From Pseudomonadota bacterium (GTDB lineage: Bacteria; Desulfobacterota; Desulfobacteria; Desulfobacterales; RPRI01): a stretch of DNA of 64,000 bases. Where the stretch lies: assembly GCA_018817425.1 (NCBI GenBank), contig JAHITX010000023.1:31621-95620 (forward strand), given 5' to 3'. Within the stretch, counting starts at the first letter, position 1; each line of letters begins with the position of its first letter. Below, piece after piece: positions 53,433-63,101 of this stretch. The position numbers and the translations under genes are program-made. The notes beneath the pieces are model-generated. The model was given only the letters and a program-made list of their open reading frames with translations, was not told the origin of the DNA and did not search any database.

Positions 53433-55622
53433 TCAATAACCGGCAAGTCTGTTTTTAAGCCCTGAAAGCCTTTCGCGGGGTTTATCATTTTTTAATGCGA
53501 TATCCAAAGCCTTTCTGGAACCGACTAATATTACTATCCTGCTTCCTCTTGTAATTGCGGTATAAAGAAGGTTTCTTTGAAGAAGTATATAGTGCTCAGT
53601 TACAAGCGGAATAATTACTGCCGGGTATTCGGAGCCCTGGGATTTATGAACCGATATGGCATATGCTGGTGTAAGTTCATCCAGTTCATCAAAAGTGTAT
53701 TCGACTGTTCTGTCATAGTAATTTACGAGAAGTTCTTTCTTGTTAACATCTATTGAGACAATAGATCCTATGTCTCCGTTAAATACTTCCTTTTGATAGT
53801 TGTTTTTAAGATGCATTACCTTGTCACCCTCCTTGAACCTGTTTCCCGCCGCTTCAATAAAAACAGGACTGGGATTTAAGGCTTTCTGCAATACCTGGTT
53901 AAGATATATGGTTCCGGCAAATCCTTTATGCATGGGAGTTAAAACCTGAATATCTTCTACCGGATCGAAACCGCAAAAATGCGGGATTGTTTTTTTGCAT
54001 AATTCAAGTATGAGAGGCGCTATGTGGTCGGATTTGTTTTGTTCAACAAAACAAAACTCGGAAATACTGCCTCTGTCTGCCGGGTCCTCGAACACAGGAG
54101 ATTCTCCCTGCCGGACTTTATGCGCATTAATTATGATAGGGCTTTCCTTGGCTTGTCTGAATATTTTGCTTAAGTAAAAAACAGGGATCTGTTCGGAAAA
54201 TATAAGATCAGATAGTATATTTCCCGGTCCTACAGAAGGAAGCTGAAAAATATCACCTACAAGTATTAGAGCGGAACTTGCCGGAATCGCCCTGATAAGA
54301 CTATACATCAAAAAAGTATCTACCATTGATGCTTCATCAATTATTATTGCATCAGCTTCTAAGGGATTATCCTGATCTTTGTCAAAATATCCGTCGATTG
54401 CATTATAACCAAGGAGTCTGTGAATAGTCTGAGCTTTTCTGCCTGCAACTTCGGAAAGACGCCTTGCGGCTCTGCCAGTCGGGGCGGCAAGCTCTATTTT
54501 TTTACCTAAAGAGTCAAAAATTGCGGCAACCGATCTTATAAGAGTTGTTTTGCCGGTTCCCGGTCCTCCGGTTATGATAGCTATACGATGGGAAAATACT
54601 CCTTTGATAACACTAAGTTGTTCTTCTGAAAGTTTTATGGCAAGTTTTTTTTGAACCTTTTGAATAATTTCATCAGATTGCAGGGAAAAAGGAGACACCG
54701 GTATTGACATATAAGCAATGAGGCGATCAGCAATGCCCTTTTCTGCAAGATATAATTCCTTAAGATATACTGCGTTGGTCTCAAAATATTCGGAATTATT
54801 TTCGATGAAAATATCGCCAGTTTCCGCCAGATAATATATCTCATCTATTACGTAATCATATCCGATCTCAAAAGCAGTTCTGCATTTATCAATAATATTT
54901 TTTCCGTATAAAAAAACATGTCCGTCATTTGCGCCCTGTGCCAGCAAATGAAGAATGCATGCTCTTATCCTTTCCGGTTTATCATGTGAAAAGCCAATTT
55001 TTTTTGCTATTGCATCCGCAATATAAAAGCCGGTTCCGGCAATATCTTCTGCGATGCGATAAGGGTTATCGCTTAAAATTTTTACTGAATCTTCACCGTA
55101 AAGTTTTAAAATTTTGCTGCAATATGAAGTTTTGACTCCCATATCCTGCAAAAAATTCATAATACTTCTTACAAGATGATGGTTTTGCCATGCATCGGTT
55201 ATTGATGCAGCTTTTGCTTGGCCTATACCGGATACTTCAAGAAGTCTTTCCGGATGCTTTTCGATAATTTCAAGAGTTGTTGATCCAAAACAAGCAACCA
55301 GTTTTGATGCAGCCGAAGGTCCTATTCCTTTGATAATTCCTGAGCCTAAATATTTTTTTATTCCTTCAGCTGTTGCAGGAAGCGTTACTTCAAAAGATTT
55401 TATTTTAAGTTGCTCTCCGTATTTGGGGTGGGTTTCCCAATTGCCGGCAATTTTAAGTGTTTCACCAGGACTTACAGCTGCCATAAAACCAACAACTGTT
55501 ACAGGGTTTTCTATGCCCGGAGTTCTGATTTTGGCAATTGTATAGTGGTTTTCTTCATTAAAATAAGTGACATTTTCAAGATAGCCTTCAATAGTTGTTA
55601 AATGATGATCGTTATCTATCAT
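53433..55622 (-). CDS. recD2: RecD2-type ATP-dependent DNA helicase
   Basis: A 729-residue SF1B helicase. The N-terminal OB-like/helix-hairpin-helix region (VSGIGQAKAASI near residue 130) is specific to RecD2. Helicase motif I is GGPGTGKTTL (about 352), followed by the Walker B IIDEASMVDT and GDIFQLPSVGPG. A late AYAISVHKSQGSEYP (motif V) and LLYTAITRGSR (motif VI) complete the set. Length is in the normal range. It unwinds DNA 5' to 3'. There is no RecB or RecC nearby, as expected for RecD2. No strong ribosome site is visible before ATG 55622. Confidence 0.93.
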   Translation of the reverse strand: MIDNDHHLTTIEGYLENVTYFNEENHYTIAKIRTPGIENPVTVVGFMAAVSPGETLKIAGNWETHPKYGEQLKIKSFEVTLPATAEGIKKYLGSGIIKGIGPSAASKLVACFGSTTLEIIEKHPERLLEVSGIGQAKAASITDAWQNHHLVRSIMNFLQDMGVKTSYCSKILKLYGEDSVKILSDNPYRIAEDIAGTGFYIADAIAKKIGFSHDKPERIRACILHLLAQGANDGHVFLYGKNIIDKCRTAFEIGYDYVIDEIYYLAETGDIFIENNSEYFETNAVYLKELYLAEKGIADRLIAYMSIPVSPFSLQSDEIIQKVQKKLAIKLSEEQLSVIKGVFSHRIAIITGGPGTGKTTLIRSVAAIFDSLGKKIELAAPTGRAARRLSEVAGRKAQTIHRLLGYNAIDGYFDKDQDNPLEADAIIIDEASMVDTFLMYSLIRAIPASSALILVGDIFQLPSVGPGNILSDLIFSEQIPVFYLSKIFRQAKESPIIINAHKVRQGESPVFEDPADRGSISEFCFVEQNKSDHIAPLILELCKKTIPHFCGFDPVEDIQVLTPMHKGFAGTIYLNQVLQKALNPSPVFIEAAGNRFKEGDKVMHLKNNYQKEVFNGDIGSIVSIDVNKKELLVNYYDRTVEYTFDELDELTPAYAISVHKSQGSEYPAVIIPLVTEHYILLQRNLLYTAITRGSRIVILVGSRKALDIALKNDKPRERLSGLKNRLAGY

Positions 55623-55678
55623 TTATTTATATTTATCCATTAATTTATTGTCCTGTTCGGAATTGTTTTGAGTTAAAA

Positions 55679-55751
55679 GGGTTCAAGGGGTCAAGGATTC
55701 GAGGGTTCAAGGCTTGGATGTATGTGAGGTTTAGCTTGACCCCTTGACCCC
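55679..55751. repeat. Inverted repeat forming the 3' end of the GmhB-like gene
   Basis: GGGTTCAAGGGGTCAAG (55679-55695) and CTTGACCCCTTGACCCC (55735-55751) pair at 15 of 17 positions. The stop codon of the HAD gene (55691) lies inside the left arm. Similar CCTTGAATCC-type runs occur at 49790-49920. Confidence 0.6.
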
Positions 55752-56329
55752 TGCTGTTGGCTTTCGCCAACACTCATTATCCATCCGGCGGCATCAAAAA
55801 GATCTGCTGCAACATAGTCGGGAAGTATATTCTTTTCTTTCAAGGAATCCATTGCATGCTTGTAATTTCCGGTTTTAACAAGAATTGCATATCTACAACC
55901 TGCATTTCTTGCGCATTCGATATCTTTTGCACTGTCGCCGATCATAACCGATTTAGCTATATTTATGGCATATTTTTTTTGTGCCTGGTCAATAAGTCCG
56001 GGCTTAGGTTTCCGGCATTCACAGTCTTCTTCTGGTGTATGGGGACAGAAAAAGATATCTTTAATGTTGCCACCTTCATTTTTCACAGCTTTATTTATCA
56101 TTACATGAATAAATTCAAGATTATCGTATGTTGAGATTTTGCGGTTTATCATGGACTGGTTAGTAATAATTATTACAGGATAGTCATTATTTGAAAGAAT
56201 CTTTATGGCTTCAATGCTTCCGGGGATAAACTCAAATTCGGACCAGTTTTTTATATAATCAGGGGAGTCTTTATTGATAACTCCGTCTCTATCCAGAAAA
56301 ATGTATGGTTTGTCATTGTTGCTGGTCAT
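55691..56329 (-). CDS. HAD phosphatase, D-glycero-D-manno-heptose 1,7-bisphosphate phosphatase (GmhB)-like
   Basis: A 212-residue HAD hydrolase. FLDRDGVINKD (DxD nucleophile) is near residue 12, TNQS follows, and the zinc loop CPHTPEEDCECRKPKPG is the GmhB signature. The final motif is MIGDSAKDIECA. The family product is heptose 1-phosphate for LPS core. The body ends near residue 186 (AAGWIM); the last 26 residues (VGESQQQGSRGQAKPHIHPS and on) are encoded inside an inverted repeat (55679-55751), so the tail is repeat-derived. It lies downstream of RecD2 in the genome but is separately placed. Confidence 0.85.
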   Translation of the reverse strand: MTSNNDKPYIFLDRDGVINKDSPDYIKNWSEFEFIPGSIEAIKILSNNDYPVIIITNQSMINRKISTYDNLEFIHVMINKAVKNEGGNIKDIFFCPHTPEEDCECRKPKPGLIDQAQKKYAINIAKSVMIGDSAKDIECARNAGCRYAILVKTGNYKHAMDSLKEKNILPDYVAADLFDAAGWIMSVGESQQQGSRGQAKPHIHPSLEPSNP

Positions 56330-56482
56330 GAACTGATACCTGACTGCTCAGGTTCATAGGAACAGAGGTACAAAGGCACAAAGTTTTTTCTGTATGCCCG
56401 TTTTTCGGACCCAGACACATATACATCATAAATTTCTTTAACCACCTTCACGTCTTTACCTTTATCTCTTCCCTGTTTTTGC

Positions 56483-56839
56483 CTATTTACCGCTTAACTT
56501 CCTGATTAAACTGCTAAGCATTCGTTCTATTTCACGGCTTAATTCATATAGCTTATCGAATTCATCCCTGTTCAAATAATACAAGTTCATAGAAATTTCC
56601 ATCTGGGTTTGCAATTCATATAGAGAACCCGTTGCAATTCGCAGAAAACGAAGATACTCATTAGTCGAATTTCTACCATAACCTTCCGCCATGTTGCTTG
56701 GGATTGAAATCGCGCAACGTCTCATTTGAGAAGTTAATCCATAAGCTTCTTCTTTAGGAAACCCTTTAGAAATCTTATATATCTCAATAACTAAATTCAT
56801 TGATTTCTGCCAGACTTCCAGATCTCTATACGTTTTCAT
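56483..56839 (-). CDS. Four-helix bundle protein (23S rRNA intervening-sequence family)
   Basis: A 118-residue all-helical protein of the S23/four-helix bundle family: YRDLEVWQKSMNLVIEIYK, a central conserved AISIPSNMAEGYGRNS, and LRIATGSLYELQTQMEIS. The family has no assigned cellular role when encoded outside rRNA. The flanks carry GGTACAAAGGCACAAAG and GTGCCTATGTGCCC-type repeats, as is common around these genes. No reverse transcriptase is nearby, so it is not a diversity-generating retroelement accessory here. Confidence 0.85.
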   Translation of the reverse strand: MKTYRDLEVWQKSMNLVIEIYKISKGFPKEEAYGLTSQMRRCAISIPSNMAEGYGRNSTNEYLRFLRIATGSLYELQTQMEISMNLYYLNRDEFDKLYELSREIERMLSSLIRKLSGK

Positions 56840-56896
56840 TGTTCTTTGTGCCTATGTGCCCTTGCTACTTTGTGCCTGAGTAGTTAATTATTCTAA

Positions 56897-57673
56897 TTAT
56901 TCAGCAACTGTAAACACATCAGCATATCCGTCTTCTGCAAGGATTTTTTCGTATTTGGCAGTATCCTCAAGATTTGAACATAATCCTACACGGACTCTAT
57001 ACAAAATTCTATTTCCGTCATTAATAATAGCTATGTGAGCGTTTTTATACTTTTCGTTAAGTTTGGCTTTTAATGTTTCCGCATTACTTTTATCAGCATA
57101 AGATCCTACCTGGAAAGTAAAATTACCAGAGTAATAATCAATCGGTGCTACTCTGTCTTTTTCTGATTTCACTTCCTGTCCTATGGTGGCAACTTCCACA
57201 GAACATGTACCAGGCCCTACTATACCGATTCTTTTTGCAGCTTCATAGGAAAGATCTATTATACGTTTGCTTACAAACGGTCCTCTGTCATTGATTCTTA
57301 AGGTTATTTCCTTGTTATTATCAAGATTCAATACTTTTACAATTGTTCCGAGGGGAAGGGTTTTGTGGGCAGCCGTCATATCATGCATATTATAAATTTC
57401 GCCGTTTGATGTCTTCTTTCCATGAAAATCTTTGCCATACCAGGATGCTATTCCGCGTTCACGGTAGCCTTTTGAATCAGGTATAGGCTGATACCATTTC
57501 CCGAAAACCTTATAGGGTTTTGGATAATTAGCTTTCGGGGGATAACTAGCTTTTGGTGGATATTTTGAAGACACGGATACCGGTTGTCTGCCTGTTGAAC
57601 AGCTGGATAGAAGAAAAAGACCAAAAACCAGGAGACTAAAAATTGTTTTATGATTGTTTATTATTTTATTCAT
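56897..57673 (-). CDS. rlpA: RlpA-type septal ring lytic transglycosylase lipoprotein
   Basis: A 258-residue lipoprotein with the lipobox LSSC (C25). A lysine/proline/tyrosine linker (YPPKASYPPKANYPKPYK) precedes the double-psi beta-barrel RlpA domain (GIASWYGKDFHGKKTSNGE, with RINDRGPF). A C-terminal SPOR-type peptidoglycan-binding domain (TFQVGSYADKSNAETLKAK) ends the protein. It cleaves denuded glycan at septa. Lon stop and RlpA start are only 3 bp apart, suggesting a shared transcript. Confidence 0.93.
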   Translation of the reverse strand: MNKIINNHKTIFSLLVFGLFLLSSCSTGRQPVSVSSKYPPKASYPPKANYPKPYKVFGKWYQPIPDSKGYRERGIASWYGKDFHGKKTSNGEIYNMHDMTAAHKTLPLGTIVKVLNLDNNKEITLRINDRGPFVSKRIIDLSYEAAKRIGIVGPGTCSVEVATIGQEVKSEKDRVAPIDYYSGNFTFQVGSYADKSNAETLKAKLNEKYKNAHIAIINDGNRILYRVRVGLCSNLEDTAKYEKILAEDGYADVFTVAE

Positions 57674-57676
57674 ATT

Positions 57677-60037
57677 CTATTTAAGGTTGTTATCTTTTAT
57701 TGCAATTTTTAAAACATCTATCATTTTCTCGGCAAAGTGAAACTTAATTGCTTTTTGCACTTTTTTTGGCACTTCAAAAAGATCATTTTCATTCCATTTT
57801 GGCAAAATGATGGTTTTTATTCCAATATTGTGTGCTGCAAGAACCTTTTCCTTTATTCCTCCCACAGGAAGTACCTGTCCTCTTAAAGTAATTTCACCTG
57901 TCATTGCAAGATTTTTTTCTATGGGTTTGTTTTTCAGCAGGGAATATAAAGCCGTAAGCATTGTAACGCCTGCCGAAGGACCGTCTTTGGGTATCGCGCC
58001 TGCGGGAACATGAATATGGATTTCATTGTTTTCAAAATATTCTTCATCAATATCCAATAGCTTTGCGTTTGATCTAATAAAACTTAAAGCTGCTGTAGCT
58101 GATTCTTTCATAACATCGCCTAATTGACCTGTAAGGATAAGACCTCTTTTTCCTTTCATGGCAGTGGCTTCAATAAAAAGTATTTCACCGCCTGTCTGTG
58201 TCCACGCAAGCCCTGTAGCGACTCCGGGAGTGGCTGTTCTTGAAAGTACTTCAGGATATCGACGTTCGGGTCCGAGGTATTTTGAGATATTTTGAGCCGT
58301 GATTTCAACTTTTTTTGCAGATTTTTCGGCAATACTGGTTGCAACCCCTCTGCATATTGTTGCCAGTTCTCTTTCAAGATTTCTTAATCCGGCTTCACGC
58401 GTGTAACCGGAGATGATTTTTTTAACTGCTCCATCCGAAAATACTATCTGTCCGGATTTAAGACCGTGAGCTTCACGCTGGCGGGGAATAAGGTAGCGTT
58501 TCGCTATTTTAAGCTTTTCTTCTTCCGTATATCCCAAAAGCTCAAGGACTTCCATCCTGTCTCTTAAAGCAGGAGGTATTGTGTAAAGAACGTTTGCAGT
58601 TGTAACGAACATTACTTTTGAAAGATCGAACGGAACATCCAGGTAGTGATCTGAAAACGAAAAGTTTTGTTCAGGATCAAGTACTTCAAGAAGCGCTGAT
58701 GAAGGATCGCCGCGAAAATCGCTTCCTACCTTGTCTATTTCATCAAGCATGAAAATCGGATTATTTGCACCGGCGGTTCTAATTCCCTGAATAATACGTC
58801 CGGGAAGAGCCCCAACATATGTACGTCTGTGTCCTCTGATTTCCGCTTCATCATGGACACCTCCTAATGATATGCGTATGAACTTGCGCCCAAGCGCTCT
58901 TGCTATTGATTTGCCGAGAGATGTTTTACCTGTTCCCGGCGGGCCTGCTAAGCAAAGTATGGGGCCTTTTGATTCGGGTTTTAGTTTTCGTACGGCAAGA
59001 AATTCAATGATACGTTTTTTTGCCTTTTCAAGCCCGAAATGGTCTTCATCCAAAACCTTTTTTGCTTTCTTTATATCAAGATTATCTGTTGTACTTTCAT
59101 TCCAGGGAAGAGTTGTAAGCCAGTCAAGATAAGTTGATGCCACCGTGTATTCGGCGGATGACGGGTGCATGCGCGAAAGGCGGTTTAATTCACGTTCGGC
59201 TTCTTTAAGCGCTTCCGGCGGGAGATTTTTCTCCTTTACCTTGGTTTTGTACTCCTCAACTTCCACATTGGTATCGTCTTTTTCCCCTAGTTCTTCCTTT
59301 ATAGCCTTAAGCTGCTGCCTTAAGTAATATTCTCTCTGGCCTTTGTCCATATCCCCCTTAACCTGGGTTTGTATTTTGTTCCCAAGTTCAAGGATTTCCA
59401 GATGATGTGTGGCCTGTTTGGTAACTTCTTTTAATCTTTTGCGTACATCTTCTGTTTCAATTATTTTTTGTTTTTCTTCTAACGTTGTATTCATAATCGA
59501 AGCTACCATATCGGCCAGCATTCCCGGTTCCTGAATCGATTTAGCCATATTTGCGGTATCTTTCGGCAAACCGGGCGTAAGCTCAACTATTCTTGAAAAA
59601 AGGCTTAGCATATTTGCGACAAGAGCCTGTGTTTCTTTGCCTTTTGGTTCTTTCTCCTGTAAGTGTTCTGCTCTTGCCCTAAGGTAAGGCTTTCCTTCCA
59701 TGTATTCTATTGCTTTAAATCTTCCAAGTCCCTGGACAAGAAGCTGGGTGCTGTTATCATAAGACTTTGCCATTCGTAATATTATGGCACTTGTTCCAAA
59801 AGTGTAAAGATCCTCCTGTGGATTATAAGGCTCGGTGCCGGGTTTTTTGGAGGCAATAAGGCCTATAATGCGATTGGTCGACATGGCCTCGTCAACAAGC
59901 TGAACGGAATCTGCCTGCATTACTACAAGAGGTAAAGCCATTTTTGGAAAAAGCAAATTATCAAACAAAGGAAGGACCGGAAGAATTTCAGGAAGTTTCT
60001 CTGTTTTTAAATCAAACGGTGATTGCTGTTGATCCAT
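57677..60037 (-). CDS. lon: ATP-dependent protease Lon
   Basis: A 786-residue LonA-type protease. The N-terminal substrate domain opens with LPVLPLFDNLLFPKMALPL, the AAA+ module has Walker A GPPGTGKTSLGKS, and the protease domain has the serine in DGPSAGVTM and the lysine in GGIKEKVLAAHN. The order and length are normal. ATG 60037 follows GGAGGTATCA directly; the in-frame TTG at 60049 overlaps that ribosome site, so it is rejected. The two Hsp20 genes nearby are consistent with a stress-response locus. Confidence 0.96.
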   Translation of the reverse strand: MDQQQSPFDLKTEKLPEILPVLPLFDNLLFPKMALPLVVMQADSVQLVDEAMSTNRIIGLIASKKPGTEPYNPQEDLYTFGTSAIILRMAKSYDNSTQLLVQGLGRFKAIEYMEGKPYLRARAEHLQEKEPKGKETQALVANMLSLFSRIVELTPGLPKDTANMAKSIQEPGMLADMVASIMNTTLEEKQKIIETEDVRKRLKEVTKQATHHLEILELGNKIQTQVKGDMDKGQREYYLRQQLKAIKEELGEKDDTNVEVEEYKTKVKEKNLPPEALKEAERELNRLSRMHPSSAEYTVASTYLDWLTTLPWNESTTDNLDIKKAKKVLDEDHFGLEKAKKRIIEFLAVRKLKPESKGPILCLAGPPGTGKTSLGKSIARALGRKFIRISLGGVHDEAEIRGHRRTYVGALPGRIIQGIRTAGANNPIFMLDEIDKVGSDFRGDPSSALLEVLDPEQNFSFSDHYLDVPFDLSKVMFVTTANVLYTIPPALRDRMEVLELLGYTEEEKLKIAKRYLIPRQREAHGLKSGQIVFSDGAVKKIISGYTREAGLRNLERELATICRGVATSIAEKSAKKVEITAQNISKYLGPERRYPEVLSRTATPGVATGLAWTQTGGEILFIEATAMKGKRGLILTGQLGDVMKESATAALSFIRSNAKLLDIDEEYFENNEIHIHVPAGAIPKDGPSAGVTMLTALYSLLKNKPIEKNLAMTGEITLRGQVLPVGGIKEKVLAAHNIGIKTIILPKWNENDLFEVPKKVQKAIKFHFAEKMIDVLKIAIKDNNLK

Positions 60038-60123
60038 TGATACCTCCAAGCGACTCTAAGTAAAACATTTAAAAAACAGGGATAAATTAAGTTTGAAAAC
60101 CGGATTGGAAAAAAACGTTAAAA

Positions 60124-60570
60124 TTATCCATCAACAATAGAAACCTTATATGTTCTGTTAGTTGATATTTTGGCAAGTTTTATATGTAAAAAACCATTTG
60201 CGTAGGATGCCAAAACGTTTTCAGTATCTATCGGAACAGGAAAATAGAGTATCCGCTCAAAGGTTCCGTATTGTATTTCTGCAAGCCTGAATGTTGTATT
60301 TTCAGTCCGTGGAAGTTCATTGCGAGTTCCTTTTATCTTAAGTGCCATGCTGCTTATCTCTACTTCAAGAGTATCTTTGTTAATCCCGGCGATCTCGGCA
60401 ATAACCACAACTTCCTTGACGGTTTCATAAATATCCATAGGGGGTTTCCACGAACATTCATAGAAAGAAAACATAGGGCTTAACGATTGGAACATGTCTT
60501 CAATAGTTTTTTTGTGTTCCGGATTAAACATTCCATAATCATTGCCAAATTTTATTTTGATATAATCCAT
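60124..60570 (-). CDS. Small heat-shock protein, Hsp20 family (copy 1, divergent)
   Basis: A 148-residue Hsp20/alpha-crystallin protein. The alpha-crystallin domain (about 44-140) begins PPMDIYETVKEVVVIAEIAG, with KIKGTRNE and a YANGFLHIKLAK end (the I-x-I tail is replaced). AGGAG precedes the ATG. The sequence is well diverged from the adjacent copy, so this one may serve a different client set. Divergent to copy 2 with a 194-bp intergenic region. Confidence 0.88.
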   Translation of the reverse strand: MDYIKIKFGNDYGMFNPEHKKTIEDMFQSLSPMFSFYECSWKPPMDIYETVKEVVVIAEIAGINKDTLEVEISSMALKIKGTRNELPRTENTTFRLAEIQYGTFERILYFPVPIDTENVLASYANGFLHIKLAKISTNRTYKVSIVDG

Positions 60571-60764
60571 TTTCGGCTCCTGATTTATAACGCTTAAATT
60601 TTATATTATAGGAAAATAATAGCAATCATTTAACAAACTACAACTTTGAGATACCTCTTGACAAGAAAAAACTTGTGATTAACTTTTTAGCAAAAAGGAG
60701 AACCACTTATTATAATTAATTTTAATTAATAATTATTGGCTAAATGATAAGAGGAGGTGTTATT

Positions 60765-61214
60765 ATGACACAAATTGTAAGATGGGCTCCATTTGCAAGT
60801 ATGACAAATCTTCAGGATCGCATAAATCGAATTTTTGATGATGTTGTGCGCTCAAAAGATGTTGAAGATGATATCAATCTTTATACTTGGAAACCTGTAG
60901 TGGATATTTATGATGATGAAGATTCCTTAGTCATAACAGCAGAGCTTCCCGGAGTAAATAAGGAAGAGGTATCTGTTGAGATTAAGGATAATATTGTTTC
61001 TATAAAAGGCGAGAGAGTTAAAGATAAAGAAATAAATAAAGAAAACTACTATCGCAAAGAAAGTAGTTACGGATCATTTTACAGAGCGTTTGCTTTACCT
61101 TCTGCTGTGAATTCGGATAAAATAAAGGCTACATTTAAGGATGGAATGTTAAAAGTTGAAATTCCTAAACCTGAAGAAGATAAACCCAAACAAGTTTTAG
61201 TAAAAGTAGATTAA
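60765..61214 (+). CDS. Small heat-shock protein, Hsp20 family (copy 2)
   Basis: A 149-residue typical bacterial Hsp20: WKPVVDIYDDEDSLVITAEL, PGVNKEEVSVEIKDN, GERVKDKE, YGSFYRAFALP, and FKDGMLKVEIPKPEE with the canonical I-x-I/V tail region. ATG 60765 follows GAGGAGG. A possible promoter is TTGACA at 60658-60663 with a weak TAACTT -10. AGAGCCAGC-CAATA-GCTGGCTCT (61234-61256) follows the stop as a hairpin. Confidence 0.93.
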   Translation: MTQIVRWAPFASMTNLQDRINRIFDDVVRSKDVEDDINLYTWKPVVDIYDDEDSLVITAELPGVNKEEVSVEIKDNIVSIKGERVKDKEINKENYYRKESSYGSFYRAFALPSAVNSDKIKATFKDGMLKVEIPKPEEDKPKQVLVKVD

Positions 61215-61233
61215 TATTGCAAATACATTCAGG

Positions 61234-61256
61234 AGAGCCAGCCAATAGCTGGCTCT
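61234..61256. terminator. Hairpin after the Hsp20 gene
   Basis: AGAGCCAGC pairs perfectly with GCTGGCTCT around CAATA. There is no T-run, so termination strength is uncertain. Confidence 0.5.
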
Positions 61257-61324
61257 ATGGTATAAATTTGCTAATCAACTTATATTCATTTGAAGTTTTC
61301 CTCCAAATACCGTATTAAATAAAT

Positions 61325-62482
61325 ATGACTGAATTCTCTCTTAAAGACAGATATATCCTTGCTTCACAGTACTTTTTATATTTCGGTGTAATGGGGGCAT
61401 TTTTACCCTATTTTAACCTGTATTGCTATAAACTTGGGTTTACAGGTTTTCAGATAGGTGCATTATCAGCTTCAAGATCTGTTATAATGATTATATCGCC
61501 TCTTTTGATGGGAGCACTTGCAGACCGTTTTCAGACAAGAAAAAAAATATATCTTTTATGCCATTTTACTAGCGCTGCAATTTGGTGTTTTTATTTTTTA
61601 ACTTCAAGTTTCTGGGCAATGCTCATAATTACAGTTTGCTATACGGCATTTTATGCTCCTATAATATCATTCCTTGAAGCCTTCACAATAGATATCCTTG
61701 GAAAAAGAAGGAAGAAATATGGCAGTATCAGAGTATGGGGTACTATAGCTTTTATTGTAACAGTATTTATATTGGGAAAAGTTCTTGATATTTATCCTAT
61801 CAGAATAATTCTTCTTTTTATTTTTGCAGGTTCAGCAATACAAGCTGCTTTTGCAATCAAGATTCCGGAAGTAAAACCTCTAAACAAGAAGCCTTTCTAC
61901 CATGAGGCAATAACACTTTTAAGAAAACAAGAGGTAATAATTTTTCTTGCAAGCGCTTTTTTAATGCTTGTAAGCCATGGAATGTATTATGGATTTTTTT
62001 CCATACATCTTGAGAACCTTGGATATGACCCTACATTTATAGGGATTGCCTGGGGGTTGGCCTCAACGGCGGAAATCCTTGTAATGATAAATTCAAACAG
62101 AATTTTTAAGAAGTTTTCAATCAATACGGTTATTATTTTTGCATTTGCCGTAGCGGTGTTAAGATGGTTGACTCTTTCTCTGGCGGTATCTCCTGTTATT
62201 ATTCTTTTATCTCAGACCATGCATGCGTTTAGTTATGCTGCGTTTCATATATCAAGTCTTCTATATATCGATTCCATGACTTCTAATGCAACCAAGACTC
62301 TTGGCCAGGCACTTAACAATGCAGTTACTTACGGGCTTGGGCTGATGGTTGGATTTTTTTTGAGCGGGTGGCTTTACGAAAAAGCAGGTTCATATGCACT
62401 TTTTGGCTTAAGCAGCTTAATAGCTTTAACGGGGGGGATAATTTTTGTTTTATATAGAATTTTTGGCACAAAATCAAGATAG
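61325..62482 (+). CDS. MFS transporter (HcaT/LacY-like, MFS_1_like)
   Basis: A 385-residue, 12-TM carrier. The N-terminal SQYFLYFGVMGAFLPYFNLY is followed by the YKLGFTGFQIGALSA opening, and the first cytoplasmic loop LADRFQTRKK is typical of the MFS_1_like/phenylpropionate permease (HcaT) subfamily. It is separate from the OFA-type carrier. Substrate unknown; sugar or aromatic acid are both known in the subfamily. The ATG has no strong ribosome site. Confidence 0.82.
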   Translation: MTEFSLKDRYILASQYFLYFGVMGAFLPYFNLYCYKLGFTGFQIGALSASRSVIMIISPLLMGALADRFQTRKKIYLLCHFTSAAIWCFYFLTSSFWAMLIITVCYTAFYAPIISFLEAFTIDILGKRRKKYGSIRVWGTIAFIVTVFILGKVLDIYPIRIILLFIFAGSAIQAAFAIKIPEVKPLNKKPFYHEAITLLRKQEVIIFLASAFLMLVSHGMYYGFFSIHLENLGYDPTFIGIAWGLASTAEILVMINSNRIFKKFSINTVIIFAFAVAVLRWLTLSLAVSPVIILLSQTMHAFSYAAFHISSLLYIDSMTSNATKTLGQALNNAVTYGLGLMVGFFLSGWLYEKAGSYALFGLSSLIALTGGIIFVLYRIFGTKSR

Positions 62483-62652
62483 TAATTTTAAAGGGGTTAA
62501 AGATTGCCAAGTTTTCAAGATAAGATTCTTGACAAAAATAGTATGATATAATACATCTCCCAAAATTTTTAAAATTATATATATTCGTTTATATAAATGT
62601 ATTGAGGGTTATTTAATAAAAATATCAGCAAATTTAACAGGAGGTTATTTCA

Positions 62653-62979
62653 ATGGCGGATTATACTATCAACATTTTTTTGGATGATGAAAAATTAAAG
62701 AAAATTGAAGAAGCCGGGTTGTCCGGAGAGGTTACAGAGATAGATGGCAAGAAGGCAGTCCAGGTGCCTTTTAGCGCCAAAGAACATAAAAAACTTATCA
62801 AAGGTTTTCCTGATTTAGCTTTTGACGCATCTAACGGCTGCATTATTCCTGAAGGTGCCGAAAATACTCTTTTTGGGATTGTAACCGATATGAAGACTTT
62901 AGATGTTATGAAATTTGCAATTATGAAAATTTATAATCCTCTTGCAGGAAAAGCACCCAGGTCTGCAAGATTTTCATAA
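62653..62979 (+). CDS. Small protein of unknown function
   Basis: A 108-residue cytoplasmic protein (MADYTINIFLDDEKLKKIEE start) of unknown family. It has no signal, TM segment or cysteine cluster. Charged alternating segments (EVTEIDGKKAVQVPFSAKEH) and a hydrophobic region (FGIVTDMKTLDVMKFAIMKI) look structured. AGGAGG precedes the ATG by 8 nt, and a strong terminator follows. It is likely a real monocistronic gene. Confidence 0.7.
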   Translation: MADYTINIFLDDEKLKKIEEAGLSGEVTEIDGKKAVQVPFSAKEHKKLIKGFPDLAFDASNGCIIPEGAENTLFGIVTDMKTLDVMKFAIMKIYNPLAGKAPRSARFS

Positions 62980-63006
62980 ATGATCAAAAACATTCGTTTT
63001 TAATTT

Positions 63007-63044
63007 AAATCCCGTTAGGAAGCTGATTTCTAACGGGATTTTTT
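63007..63044 (+). terminator. Rho-independent terminator
   Basis: AAATCCCGTTAG pairs with CTAACGGGATTT around GAAGCTGATTT, followed by TTTT. It ends the 108-residue-protein gene. Confidence 0.9.
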
Positions 63045-63101
63045 ATCTTTGCCTTGGCTTCATTTTCAGCCAGGGCCGGGGCTTATTCGACCTTGGCCTG
63101 T

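Noticed and set aside
56483..56839. Diversity-generating retroelement accessory (Avd-like four-helix protein)
   Set aside because: No reverse transcriptase, template repeat or variable repeat is nearby; the protein fits the generic rRNA-IVS four-helix family.
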